A DNA stretch of 64,000 nucleotides from Candidatus Gemmiger avistercoris (GCA_019116705.1 DXBF01000061.1:1-64000), one strand, 5' to 3'; shown: positions 1 through 9,594, counted from the first letter of the stretch. Translations and numbers: made by a program. Notes: generated by a model not told the origin, from the sequence alone.

Positions 1-314
1 ACGCTCTCCAGCGTTTTGCCGTGGTCCAGGTGCAGCGCCACCGGGATGGGGCTGTCCGCACCATACCGCTTGACGGCGTCGCCCAGCACTTTCGCGCCCT
101 TCTGCTTTTCCTCGATGGAGCCGTGCATGAAATCCGCCGCCCCGCCCAGGTACGCGTTGGAGGCTTCCGCCCCCTGCAGGATGGCCGGTGAATCCAGCAG
201 TTCATGGATGCGCACCGCCGCCTCCACCTGGCCGACGCTGTTCATGTTGAATGCGCCCTGCCCGTAGCGGTGCTTGTCCGCCGCTTCCAGGATCGCTCGC
301 ATAGGTACCAGCAT
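1..314 (-). CDS. fba: Class II fructose-bisphosphate aldolase, N-terminal part (runs off left edge)
   Basis: Minus-strand translation MLVPMRAILEAADKHRYGQGAFNMNSVGQVEAAVRIHEL...PIPVALHLDHGKTLES, typical of class II FBP aldolases (GAFN, LDHG motifs). Confidence 0.85.
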   Translation of the reverse strand, partial: MLVPMRAILEAADKHRYGQGAFNMNSVGQVEAAVRIHELLDSPAILQGAEASNAYLGGAADFMHGSIEEKQKGAKVLGDAVKRYGADSPIPVALHLDHGKTLES

Positions 315-347
315 AGAAAATCCCCTTTCTGTTGTTATATCAACACG

Positions 348-376
348 AGTGTATCATGAAATTTCCATTCCGTCAA
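348..376 (-). promoter_or_regulatory. Sigma70-like promoter for fba (TTGACG-N17-TACACT)
   Basis: -35 at 371-376, -10 at 348-353, 17-nt spacer, just upstream of fba ATG. Confidence 0.55.
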
Positions 377-382
377 CTGCTT

Positions 383-1537
383 TTACTCCGCCTGGTAGAC
401 GGTCACGCCGCCCACGATGGTACGGCATACCTGCCAGCCGTCATCCAGCACCACCAGGTCGGCGTCTTTGCCGGGGTCGATGCTGCCTTTGTGGTCGAAG
501 ATGCCCAGCAGGCGGGCCGGGTTTTCGCTCAGCAGAGGCAGCACGTCCTCCGCCCCGTGGCCGGTGAAAGCCATGATGTTGCGCAGCGCCGTATCCTGGG
601 AAAGCGTGCTGCCCGCGCGCACGCCGTTGCTGGCCAGCTTGGCGTCGCCGTCCACCACGACCACATCGTTGACGCCCAGTTTGTAGTGGCCGTCGGGCAG
701 GCCCGCGGCCTGGATGCTGTCGGTGATGGCGACCACTTTGTCCCAGCCCTTGCAGGCCAGCAGCATCCGCACCGTGCCGGGATGCAGGTGGCGGCCGTCG
801 CAGATGGCCTCGCAGTAAATATCGTGTTCCAGCACGGCGCCCATCATGCCCGGACGGTGCTGGTGGAACAGCCCCATGGCATTGAACGTATGGGTGCAGA
901 CCTTGGCCCCGTTGGCGATGGCCCGGCAGGCAGTATCGTAATCAGCGCCGGAATGGCCGATGGCTACCGTGACCTCGCCGGCGATCTCGGCGATCATCTC
1001 ATTGACGCCCTCCACTTCGGGCGAGACGGTGATGTAGTGGATCGCGCCTCCGGCGGCTTTCTGGTAACGGCGGAACAGCGCGGCGTCGCCTTTGCGCAGC
1101 AGGCTTTCGGGCATGGCGCCCTTGTACTCGGTCGAGAGGAACGGCCCTTCCAGATGGATGCCCAGCAGCCGGGCGCCGGTGACGGGCGCGGCCATGGCCT
1201 GTTTGGCCTGGCCGATGCACCACAGGGTCTGTTCCTCGGTATCGGTGAGGATGCTGCACTGCCAGCCGGTGGTTCCGTGGCGGGCAAAGAAGGCGCCGAT
1301 CCTGGCAAGGTCCTCCGCCGTGGCCGCATTGACGTCGATGCCGTCGCCGCCGTGGGTGTGCAGGTCGAGGAAGCCGGGCGCCAGCACACGGCCGCCCAGG
1401 TCCACCACCGGGCAGCCTTCCGGGGCCGTCAGATGGGCACCGACGCCGTCGATGACGCCGCCGCAGACCAGGACGTCCGCCGTTTCAAAGGCGTGGTCCC
1501 GGTAAACGCGGGCATTTTGAAACAGAACATCCGCCAT
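383..1537 (-). CDS. nagA: N-acetylglucosamine-6-phosphate deacetylase
   Basis: PGFLDLHTHGGDGIDV, HLEGPF, GHSGADYD, THTFNAM, ICDGRHLHPG motifs. Confidence 0.93.
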   Translation of the reverse strand: MADVLFQNARVYRDHAFETADVLVCGGVIDGVGAHLTAPEGCPVVDLGGRVLAPGFLDLHTHGGDGIDVNAATAEDLARIGAFFARHGTTGWQCSILTDTEEQTLWCIGQAKQAMAAPVTGARLLGIHLEGPFLSTEYKGAMPESLLRKGDAALFRRYQKAAGGAIHYITVSPEVEGVNEMIAEIAGEVTVAIGHSGADYDTACRAIANGAKVCTHTFNAMGLFHQHRPGMMGAVLEHDIYCEAICDGRHLHPGTVRMLLACKGWDKVVAITDSIQAAGLPDGHYKLGVNDVVVVDGDAKLASNGVRAGSTLSQDTALRNIMAFTGHGAEDVLPLLSENPARLLGIFDHKGSIDPGKDADLVVLDDGWQVCRTIVGGVTVYQAE

Positions 1538-1549
1538 GATGGCACCTCC

Positions 1550-2392
1550 TCAGTACGGCTGTTTGGCCGCCACGTCGTTGATATAGATGCAGGCGTTGGG
1601 ATGGTTCTGCGCCAGGGTGGCGGGGAATTCGGCCGTCTGCTCGCCGTAGGCGGCGCGGCGCACCACCGCGCGATGCCAGTCACGGAACACGCCGAGGCAG
1701 ACTTCCCGCGCGCCGAGGATCTGCTTCATGCCGATGGTGACGCAGCGCTTGGGCATGCACTCCAGCGCGCCGCCCAGGTCGCCCACCGAGTTGGTGGCGC
1801 GGGTCTCGGGCCGGATGTCCCGGACGCGGGTGGGCAGCGCGGCAAATTCGGCGCAGCTCAGTTCCTCCTGGGGTTCGTTGAAGGCCAGGTGGCCGGTGAT
1901 GCCGATGCCGCCGAAGGCGATGTCCACACCGCCCAGTTCTTCAATGACGTTGTCGATGTGGGCGGGATCTGCCGGGTCGGGGAATACGCGCTGGTTTTCC
2001 GGCATGACCAGTTCGGGGTCGATCTGCGAATAGACCACACGGTCCATAAAACCGCGGAAAGACAGCGGGCTGCTGCGGTCGATGTAGGTATCGTCATCCT
2101 CCAGATACTCGTCCATATTCAGGAACCAGACGTTTTTCAGGCTGATGCGCTCACGGTTGACCCGCTCCACGAACAGCGGATACTGCCCCACCGGGCCCAC
2201 CGGGCAGATGAACACCGTGTGCTTCCCGGCCGCGTTGTTGGCCAGGATGCAGTCCGCCATCTTATCCGCCATGGCGCGGAACACAGCCGCCGAGCTTTCC
2301 ATCTTGACCAGAGGGATCTTCGCCCCCTCGCCCAGCGCTTCTTCCGAAATGTGATAATATGCCTTATCCATCTTTGTTACAGCTCCTTTCAT
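1550..2392 (-). CDS. nagB: Glucosamine-6-phosphate deaminase family protein
   Basis: FLNMDEYL, GGIGITGHLAFNEP motifs; adjacent to nagA. Start may be the internal ATG (MDKAYYHISEE). Confidence 0.75.
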   Translation of the reverse strand: MKGAVTKMDKAYYHISEEALGEGAKIPLVKMESSAAVFRAMADKMADCILANNAAGKHTVFICPVGPVGQYPLFVERVNRERISLKNVWFLNMDEYLEDDDTYIDRSSPLSFRGFMDRVVYSQIDPELVMPENQRVFPDPADPAHIDNVIEELGGVDIAFGGIGITGHLAFNEPQEELSCAEFAALPTRVRDIRPETRATNSVGDLGGALECMPKRCVTIGMKQILGAREVCLGVFRDWHRAVVRRAAYGEQTAEFPATLAQNHPNACIYINDVAAKQPY

Positions 2393-2447
2393 TCAGCTCG
2401 TTTCTATGGATAAATGAAACCACAGATGCAAAAATTGCAGAACGCCG

Positions 2448-3119
2448 TTACCGGAACAGATGTTCCAGCCCCAGGTCCCGGATATGGGCCACGATCTCCT
2501 TGGTACGGGTGCAGCCGAATTTTTCCCGGATGCGGTGGATCTGCCCCTTGACGGTATCCAGGCCGACGACCCGGATCTCGCTGATCTGCCGGGCGTTGAG
2601 CCCCTGCAGCAGATAGCGGATCAGTTCCCGCTCGGTAGGCGTCAGCGACGCCAGCGTGTTGACGAAGTACAGCAGGCTGGTCTCGTTGCGGCGCAGCCGG
2701 GAATATTCGCGCAGCATGACTTCCTGGGTATGGGCGCTCATGATCGGCGTCCCCGCGTAAGCCATGCGGATGTGGCGGAAAAGCAGTTCGTTGTCGCTGC
2801 CTTTTACAAAGTAGTCCACCGCCCCGGTCGCCATGGCGGTAAGGATCATGTCGTCATTGTCGTGGGCGGTCAGGTAGATGATGCGGGCCTGCGGGCGCTG
2901 GGGATGGATGCGTGCAGCCGCATCGATCCCCGCCTGGATGCTCTCCATTTCAATATCCAGCAGGATCACGTCGAAATCTTCTGCCAGCGCCAGTTCCACA
3001 GCCCTGGCGCCGCTGGGCGCCTCCCCTGTCACGCTGAAATCCGGCTGGCTGTTCAGCTGCTGGCACAGATCTTCGCGCAGGATCTCATTATCCTCCGCCA
3101 CCAGAATACGGATGTTCAT
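2448..3119 (-). CDS. Response regulator, receiver plus LuxR-type HTH
   Basis: ILVAEDNEILRED...DVILLDIEM receiver; LTPTERELIRYLLQGLNARQISEI HTH. Confidence 0.9.
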   Translation of the reverse strand: MNIRILVAEDNEILREDLCQQLNSQPDFSVTGEAPSGARAVELALAEDFDVILLDIEMESIQAGIDAAARIHPQRPQARIIYLTAHDNDDMILTAMATGAVDYFVKGSDNELLFRHIRMAYAGTPIMSAHTQEVMLREYSRLRRNETSLLYFVNTLASLTPTERELIRYLLQGLNARQISEIRVVGLDTVKGQIHRIREKFGCTRTKEIVAHIRDLGLEHLFR

Positions 3120-4633
3120 ACAGGCGCCTTCCCCCTTTTGACCCGCTCGGGCAGCAGTTTGGGCAGCAGGATATAGAAAGACGTCCCCTTGCCGTAGTCG
3201 CTGTCCACCCGCAGGGAGCCCATGTGCTTTTTCACGATGGTGCGCACATAGTACAGCCCCATGCCCCAGTTGGAATTGGAATTCTTGCTGGAATAGAACG
3301 GTTCAAAAATCTTTTTGAGCTCATATTTGCCGATCCCCACTCCGCCGTCCTGCACGCAGATGCCGATCTGGGTGGGCTTTTCGTAGCAGGTCAAGCGCAG
3401 CGGGGTATCCCGCCCGGCGGCGACCGTGGCTTCCCAGCCATTGATCAGCAGGTTGGCCAGCACCGCCTCCATATGCGATTCATCGGCCAGCACCACCAGG
3501 CCGGGCGGCAGGTCCGTATCCACGCAGGCCGCCGGATATTTTTTGTTCAGCGCCCGCACCGCGCCCTGTACCAGATGCTCCACCGGGCATTCGCGCATGG
3601 AGATCGCGTTGGATTTCAGGCTTTTGTACAGTTCGCCCACATGTTCCAGCAGCCCTTCGTTGGTATCGGTCATCTGCCGGGCCAGCGCCCGGGCCTTTTC
3701 CAGATCCGGCGCCGGCGCGGAGAGTTCCGCGTCCAGGCGGCGGCCAAGCACCCGGTTGGCCAGCAGCTGGTTCTTGATGCCGTGCAAAAACACGCCGCCG
3801 CCCATGCGCACGGTGTCGTATTTGCGCTGCAGGCTGATGTCGTCCTGCGTTTCGCTCCACTCGATGCGCGCCATGCCGACCATGGACAACGTGCCCAGCA
3901 GCAGCGAGACCATATTGATGATCACGATCACCAGGTAGGTGCCCGGCGACAGGTAGGGCGTCAGATACCAGATCCCCAGTGAGAACATATAGTCGCCGCG
4001 GTAGAACAGGTAGACCTGCGCCGGGTCCTGGGGGCAGTAGATGGCATACAGCGCCGCAATGCTGCAAAGAAGCACGCAGCGCACGACCATGGAATTGCGG
4101 ATATAGCGGATGCGGGTGCGGGCCGGTTCCCGGATGAGCAGGACGCAGCCCGCCAGCAGATAGGCGGCGATCCAGGCCAGCGAACCGTACACCGCCACCT
4201 TCTGCGGCGCGGCATGGTCGGCAAAGCGCAGGAATACCGGAGGGAAGTAGAGCACCAGCGCCGCCGCCGGCAGGAAAGCCAGCAGCCAGCCGTGGCGCCG
4301 CAGCCAGAAGGTGCGCGGGCTGCTGGAATATTCCAGCGCCGTCAGCAGGAACAGGAAAGGGAACAGAAACCGCCCCACCGCCACGCCGTACCCCAGCTGC
4401 TGCAGCGTGAGGATGGAATACTGCAGCCGGTGCCGGAACCCCGCCGTGACGAACAGCACCGTGCTGAGCGGTTCCGCAATGCCGCCCTTTTTGGCGATAT
4501 AGGTCAGCATGAACCAGAGGTAAACGACCAGGCTGGCCGCCAGGGCGCAGAGCAGGACATACTCCTTTTTGCGGCGGACCACCGCAAAGACCGCCGAAAC
4601 GGCCAGCAGGCAGGCAGCGACAAGCAGCGGCAT
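3116..4633 (-). CDS. Membrane sensor histidine kinase
   Basis: Multiple TM segments, LHGIKNQLLA H-box-like motif, ATPase motifs VLANLLINGWEA, GGVGIGKYELKKIFEPFYSSK, GMGLYYVRTIVKKHMG; overlaps regulator gene by 4 nt. Confidence 0.88.
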   Translation of the reverse strand: MPLLVAACLLAVSAVFAVVRRKKEYVLLCALAASLVVYLWFMLTYIAKKGGIAEPLSTVLFVTAGFRHRLQYSILTLQQLGYGVAVGRFLFPFLFLLTALEYSSSPRTFWLRRHGWLLAFLPAAALVLYFPPVFLRFADHAAPQKVAVYGSLAWIAAYLLAGCVLLIREPARTRIRYIRNSMVVRCVLLCSIAALYAIYCPQDPAQVYLFYRGDYMFSLGIWYLTPYLSPGTYLVIVIINMVSLLLGTLSMVGMARIEWSETQDDISLQRKYDTVRMGGGVFLHGIKNQLLANRVLGRRLDAELSAPAPDLEKARALARQMTDTNEGLLEHVGELYKSLKSNAISMRECPVEHLVQGAVRALNKKYPAACVDTDLPPGLVVLADESHMEAVLANLLINGWEATVAAGRDTPLRLTCYEKPTQIGICVQDGGVGIGKYELKKIFEPFYSSKNSNSNWGMGLYYVRTIVKKHMGSLRVDSDYGKGTSFYILLPKLLPERVKRGKAPV

Positions 4634-4744
4634 TTTCTGTTTTCCCTCCCGTCCGTCATTCTTATGACAGCATTATAGCACAAAAATAAGATTTTCGGGG
4701 GAAGTATTTGTAAAAAGTTCTGCCGCAGGTCCCCCCTTACGCGT

Positions 4745-4784
4745 ACAAAACGGGGCACAAAGTCCGTTTTGTGCCCCGTTTTGT
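4745..4784 (-). terminator. Rho-independent terminator after the ABC substrate-binding gene
   Basis: acaaaacggggcacaaa-gtccg-ttttgtgccccgttttgt inverted repeat. Confidence 0.85.
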
Positions 4785-4818
4785 CACGGTTAGGGTTTAC
4801 TTTGTACCGGGCAGCCGT

Positions 4819-5892
4819 TTACGCGGCGGCCTCTTTCATCAGATCAAACATAACGTAGTCGCTGACCGGGACTTCCGCCTCGACGTCGCCGCTGGCGATG
4901 AAGCCGTCCTGCTGGGACTTGTACAGGCTTTCGATGGTGCCGTCGTTGACTTCATCCATCATTTCCTGGCTGGTGAGCCACTCGGCGTCGCCGCGCTGTG
5001 CGTAGACGGTGTCAAAATCCAGGCCGCACTCTTCGGCGATCCACTGGCTGATCTGCTCGGCGTTGGCCTCGTCGGCGCGGTAATCCTTCGCTTTGTAGAG
5101 AGCGCGGGTGAAGCGGAGCAGGTTGTCGTAGTTGGCGTCGGCGTATTCAGACATGCAGATCCAGCTGGAAACGGAAGCGGAGCTGTCGGAGAAGCTCAGG
5201 TTGTCGGCCAGTTCGATGACGTCGTCGCCCAGTTCTTCCTCAACGGCCAGGGTGCTGGGGCTCCACAGGGCGCAGGCGTCCAGAGAGCCGGAGATCATGG
5301 CGCTGACGATGCCGGAAGCTTCCATCTCCATGGCGTTCACGTCGCTCATGCTCAGGCCGGCAGAGGCCAGGGTCTTGTTGAGGATCGCTTCGCTGGAAGT
5401 ACCGGCAGAGTAGCCGATGGTCTTGCCCGCCAGGTCGGCGGCGGTCTCGATGCCGTGGCTCTTCAGGGCCATGACGCGGTCGCCGTTGCCCACGTGGGCG
5501 AAGCAGAAGATCTTGGCCTGGCCGTTGATGCACAGCTTATGCGCGCCGGAACCGATGTAGCCCACGTCGATGGAGCCGTTCTCCATAGCCGCGATGATGG
5601 TGGGGCCGTCCTGGAACTGGACCAGGTTGACGTCGATGCCTTCCTCCTCAAAGTAGCCCATCTTGTCGGCGGTGACGACTTCGACCAGGCTGGAGTAGTT
5701 GGGCATGTATGCCACGTTCATGGTGATGGGCTCGGCGGAGGTGCTCTCCGAAGCAGCCTCCGAGGTTGCTGCCGAGCTGGAACCGGCGTCCGCCGGTGCG
5801 CTCTCCGGCGCGGCGGAGCTGCTGGTGGAGCCGCAGGCGGCCAGGCTGAGGGCCATCGCCGCTGCCATAAGGGTTGCAAGCAGTTTTTTCAT
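4819..5892 (-). CDS. ABC transporter substrate-binding lipoprotein (SsuA/TauA/NMT1 type)
   Basis: Lipobox LSLAACGS; VAYMPNYSSLVEVVTADKMGYFEEEGIDVNLVQF; followed by ABC ATPase and permease genes. Confidence 0.88.
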   Translation of the reverse strand: MKKLLATLMAAAMALSLAACGSTSSSAAPESAPADAGSSSAATSEAASESTSAEPITMNVAYMPNYSSLVEVVTADKMGYFEEEGIDVNLVQFQDGPTIIAAMENGSIDVGYIGSGAHKLCINGQAKIFCFAHVGNGDRVMALKSHGIETAADLAGKTIGYSAGTSSEAILNKTLASAGLSMSDVNAMEMEASGIVSAMISGSLDACALWSPSTLAVEEELGDDVIELADNLSFSDSSASVSSWICMSEYADANYDNLLRFTRALYKAKDYRADEANAEQISQWIAEECGLDFDTVYAQRGDAEWLTSQEMMDEVNDGTIESLYKSQQDGFIASGDVEAEVPVSDYVMFDLMKEAAA

Positions 5893-5952
5893 GTGTGTGC
5901 CTCCAATTTGATGAATATCGTGACGGGGCCCGGCGGGCGCCCGTTCGGACCG

Positions 5953-6744
5953 TTATTTGCGCACTTCCAGGTATTCCTTGTAGACCTCGCCCCAGATCTC
6001 GTTCTTCAGTTCATTGAAGCGGGGGCTCATGCGGGTCTCCTGCGTGCGGGGATAGGGGATGTCGATGTCGATGATCTTCTTGATGCGGCCGGGGCGGGCG
6101 CTCATGATGACGCAGCGCTGGCCAAGGATGATGGCCTCCTCCACATCGTGGGTGATGAAGAAGCAGGTCTTCTGCTTTTTCTCCCAGGTGTTCAGCAGGT
6201 CGGTCTGCAGCTGGGCACGGGTCTGGGCGTCCAGCGCGCCGAAGGGTTCGTCCATCAGCAGGATCTCCGGCTCCGCCGCGTAGGCGCGGGCGATGGCCAC
6301 GCGCTGTTTCATGCCGCCGGACAGTTCCTTGGGGTAATGGTCGGCGAACTTTTCCAGGTCCACCATCTGCAGGTATTTCATAGCCTGCTCTTCCGCTTCC
6401 TCGCCCTTGATGCCGCGCATCTCCAGTGCAAAGCAGACGTTCTTTTTGACGGTCAGCCAGGGGAACAGCGCGTACTGCTGGAAGACGACGCCGCGCTCAC
6501 GGCCGACGCCTTCGACCTTCTGGCCGTTGACCAGCACCTCGCCGGAAGAGGGGGTGAGCAGGCCGGCGATGATGTTGAGCAAAGTGGATTTGCCGCAGCC
6601 GGAAGGGCCAACGACGGTGATAAATTCGTTCTCGTGAATGTCCAGATTGACGCCGTTGAGGGCCGTCATCTCCCCTTTGCGGGTGTTGAAGACCATCTTG
6701 ACGTTGTCGATCTTGACCTTTACGCTTCTCGCTTCTCCTGCCAT
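5953..6744 (-). CDS. ABC transporter ATP-binding protein (SsuB/TauB type)
   Basis: Walker A GPSGCGKSTLLN, signature LSGGMKQRVAIARA, Walker B ILLMDEPFGALD. Confidence 0.93.
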   Translation of the reverse strand: MAGEARSVKVKIDNVKMVFNTRKGEMTALNGVNLDIHENEFITVVGPSGCGKSTLLNIIAGLLTPSSGEVLVNGQKVEGVGRERGVVFQQYALFPWLTVKKNVCFALEMRGIKGEEAEEQAMKYLQMVDLEKFADHYPKELSGGMKQRVAIARAYAAEPEILLMDEPFGALDAQTRAQLQTDLLNTWEKKQKTCFFITHDVEEAIILGQRCVIMSARPGRIKKIIDIDIPYPRTQETRMSPRFNELKNEIWGEVYKEYLEVRK

Positions 6745-7505
6745 CCTGTCAGCTTCCTTTCTGCAAAGTCGATCAGCTTCTCAACGATCAGGCCGAGAAT
6801 ACCGATGAGGATAATGTACAGCAACATGGGGTCGTTGTCGAAATTGCTGTTCAAGGTACGGATCCGCATGCCGAGGCCGGCCATAGCGCCGGTGGATTCG
6901 GCCGCGATCAGGGTAGTCAGCGCGGTGGAGGCGCCCAGGCGGACCGCCGTCATGATGAAGGGCAGGCTGGCCGGGGCGATGACGCGGATGAAGATATCCT
7001 TGTCTTTGGCGCCCAGCACCCGCGCCGCGCGGATCAGCGTATCGTCAATGTTCATCACGCCCTGGTAGATGGTGATGCACATGATGAGGAGCGTGGCGAT
7101 GGTGATGGTGATGATCTGGGGCCGGCGGCCGACGCCGGCGGACAGAACGATCAGCGGCACATAGGCCAGAGGGGGTATGTTGCGGATGAACATGATCCAG
7201 GGGCGCAGGATGTTGCGCACCGGCAGGTACCAGGCCATCAGGATCGCCACCGGCAGGGCGATGACGAAGCCCAGCACATAACCGGCCAGGACCGAGATCA
7301 AACTGCTGCCGATATCCGTCAGCAGCACGCCGCGTTCATACATGACGCCGATCTGTTGGATGGTGACGATAACATTGGGGAAGCTTCTTGCAGTGAGCGG
7401 CATGACCGAAAGGATCGTCCAGACGATCAGCGCCACGACCAGCGAGATCAGCAGCCAGACCCGGGACGGGATCCGGGCTGCCAGACTGCCTGACTTTTTG
7501 TTCAC
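6720..7505 (-). CDS. ABC transporter permease (SsuC/TauC type)
   Basis: TM segments and EAA-like loop AARVLGAKDKDIFIRVIAPASLPFI; overlaps ATPase gene. Confidence 0.9.
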   Translation of the reverse strand: MNKKSGSLAARIPSRVWLLISLVVALIVWTILSVMPLTARSFPNVIVTIQQIGVMYERGVLLTDIGSSLISVLAGYVLGFVIALPVAILMAWYLPVRNILRPWIMFIRNIPPLAYVPLIVLSAGVGRRPQIITITIATLLIMCITIYQGVMNIDDTLIRAARVLGAKDKDIFIRVIAPASLPFIMTAVRLGASTALTTLIAAESTGAMAGLGMRIRTLNSNFDNDPMLLYIILIGILGLIVEKLIDFAERKLTGWQEKREA

Positions 7506-7579
7506 GGAATCACCCTGCTTTCTTTGTTGTGGGCCGCACCGGCGGGCGCGGTCTGCTCCATGGTTTGCTTGTTGCCTCC

Positions 7580-7630
7580 AGTATAGCGGAATTCGACACT
7601 CCGTAAAAGGGGGAACTTTTATCCCCCTTT
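7580..7630 (-). promoter_or_regulatory. Promoter TTTACG-N16-TATACT with adjacent inverted repeat AAAGGGGGA-N7-TCCCCCTTT
   Basis: -35 at 7602-7607, -10 at 7580-7585, inverted repeat at 7606-7630 abutting the -35. Confidence 0.5.
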
Positions 7631-7726
7631 ATTTTATGGAATCTGCACAAAACACGCCCCCTTTTCTCAAGCAAAATGACTGGACAAGTCCCCCATACGG
7701 GTCCTGTTGGCCGGCAAACACGAAAA

Positions 7727-7757
7727 AAAGCGGCGGAACTTGCGTTCCACCGCTTTG
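7727..7757 (-). terminator. Rho-independent terminator after the PHP-like gene
   Basis: aaagcggcggaac-ttgc-gttccaccgcttt; on the minus strand followed by T-rich tail. Confidence 0.85.
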
Positions 7758-7827
7758 TGGGTATTGTCTTCCCGTTTATTATTGCACATTTAAATGGGTT
7801 TTGTCAAGCCCTTTCCTGCCGCCCGGT

Positions 7828-9354
7828 TCACCGGCAGAAGAAGGGGCTGACCCAGGCCGCATCCCCGTTTTTGAGCCAGACGCGCAGGCGGTACTGGCTG
7901 CCGGGTTCCAGTTCCAGCGGCTGACGATACTGCAGGCGGTAAGCCGCAGCGGGCGCCGCGCGGCGGACCCGGAACTTGAAGGCGCAGTGCCAGATAAAAT
8001 CGTCCCGGTAATGGGGGGTGGGGCCGAATTTCTCGGTGATGCGCGCTTCGCTCTGGCGGTACTGGGCGTAGATCCGTGTGCCCTGCAGCATCTGGCGCAC
8101 CGGCAGTTCGTACCGTTCGCCGTCCACTGTCAGCTGCAGCACGTCGTCGATGCCGCCTTCCACCTCAAAGACCAGGCTTTCGCGGCGGACCTGGCTGGGG
8201 CCCATCCATTTGCCGCTCTCGGTGCCGCGGTGGGTGGTCAGCCGGAATTCACAGCTGCGCTCCTGCTGCTCTACGATCTGCTGGCCGAAGGTGTTCCACA
8301 GCTTCTCCACGCTCAGGATGCGCCCGGGCACCTCCAGGCGGCCCTGCCACAGTTTTTCGGCGGCGTCGGGGAAGATCCGGGTCTCCGGCCCCCAGCCGAA
8401 TTCCAGTTCAAACTTAAAGGCAAAACGCTCCGGCAGCGGCGCGCGCTCCCAGGTGCCGGAATGGACCACCATTTTTTCCAGGATGTTATCCTTCAGGATC
8501 TCCACGCGGTCAATGGCATTGGCCGCCGTCAGGTCCAGCGACAGTTCCGCAGGGCCCGGCGCCACCCGCGCCCCGATGTCGGCGCCGCCCAGCGTGGCGT
8601 TGATCTGCATGCGGCTGCGGCTCACGCCGTACACCCGGCGCGCCTGCAGCCCCTGCCAGATATCCGCGCGGCTGCGGCTTGCGGCCAGCACGCACATCAT
8701 GCCGTGGTCGCATTCCCCCGGTACCGCGTGGTTGTCGCCGGAAGCGATGCAGCCCACTTCGATCCCCCGGTCCAGCCCCGCCTCGTAGCAGGTCACACTG
8801 GTGCGCGGGCCCATATGCTCGTGCCGTTCCATCCCGATGGGGCCGTCGTCATTCTCGCTGCAGCCATGGCTGGAGTAGATCTCGGCAAAGGGCGAAAATT
8901 CCGGGTCATGGGTGGCCCAGTTTTTGCCGCGGCTCCCCGGCTGGTAGGCCACATGGTGCGGGATGGCGATGGCGCCGGAAGGTTTGAGGGCGTCCCGCAG
9001 TTCCGCGTAGGTCATCGGGTGGAGCATCTCGCCTGCCGTGGTGGGGAAAAACACGTTATGGTCGCCGTCGCTGCCGTTGCCCTGCCACTCGTAGCCGGGG
9101 AACAGCGGCCAGCCTTCCGCCTCGGCGCGGCGGGCCAGGGCCAGCACCGCTTCCCAGTCGGCACGCAGGTCGGCCTCCGGGATCAGGTCCTCCAGTTCCG
9201 CGCCGGTGGGCGTGCGGCGGATGGCAAAAGGATAGTAGGCGATGGGCCAGAAGTCCATGACCTGCCTGGCATGCCGGTACCACTGTTCCAGCTGGCCGAT
9301 CTGGTGATGATGGGGGTTGGCGTGCATATCCGCCCACAGATATTCGTATGGCAT
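7828..9354 (-). CDS. PHP-like/DUF3604-type predicted metal-dependent hydrolase
   Basis: WADMHANPHHHQ start, PGYEWQG, HNVFF, PHHVAY, IYSSHGCSE, IASGDNHAVPG motifs. Confidence 0.7.
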   Translation of the reverse strand: MPYEYLWADMHANPHHHQIGQLEQWYRHARQVMDFWPIAYYPFAIRRTPTGAELEDLIPEADLRADWEAVLALARRAEAEGWPLFPGYEWQGNGSDGDHNVFFPTTAGEMLHPMTYAELRDALKPSGAIAIPHHVAYQPGSRGKNWATHDPEFSPFAEIYSSHGCSENDDGPIGMERHEHMGPRTSVTCYEAGLDRGIEVGCIASGDNHAVPGECDHGMMCVLAASRSRADIWQGLQARRVYGVSRSRMQINATLGGADIGARVAPGPAELSLDLTAANAIDRVEILKDNILEKMVVHSGTWERAPLPERFAFKFELEFGWGPETRIFPDAAEKLWQGRLEVPGRILSVEKLWNTFGQQIVEQQERSCEFRLTTHRGTESGKWMGPSQVRRESLVFEVEGGIDDVLQLTVDGERYELPVRQMLQGTRIYAQYRQSEARITEKFGPTPHYRDDFIWHCAFKFRVRRAAPAAAYRLQYRQPLELEPGSQYRLRVWLKNGDAAWVSPFFCR

Positions 9355-9560
9355 TGCGTCACCTCATGATACGGCACCTGCCGCAGCAGGTGGAGAATTT
9401 GCCTCACTGTAGCACAAATTTTGTCTTTTGTAAACGGATTTAACAAAATGCACTACTTTTTTGTCTAAAACCCACAAAAAAGCATCCCGATTTTTTACAC
9501 ATCGCACCGCCAGGCTTCGGCGGCACATCCGCGCCCGCCGTTTATGCGCAGCGCAAAAAG

Positions 9561-9586
9561 AAAGCGGCCCCCGCGGGGGCCGCTTT
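9561..9586 (-). terminator. Terminator downstream of tRNA-Leu
   Basis: aaagcggcccccgcgggggccgcttt perfect palindrome with T-run. Confidence 0.85.
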
Positions 9587-9594
9587 CCGAAGAA

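Noticed and set aside
332-2413. 693-aa plus-strand ORF
   Set aside because: Antisense to nagA/nagB; V/A/G/H/D/Q-rich translation typical of the complement of high-GC codons; genuine families on the other strand.
4771-7068. 765-aa plus-strand ORF
   Set aside because: Antisense across the substrate-binding and ATPase genes; low-information composition.
7342-9369. 675-aa plus-strand ORF
   Set aside because: Antisense to the permease start and the DUF3604-like gene; no family motifs.
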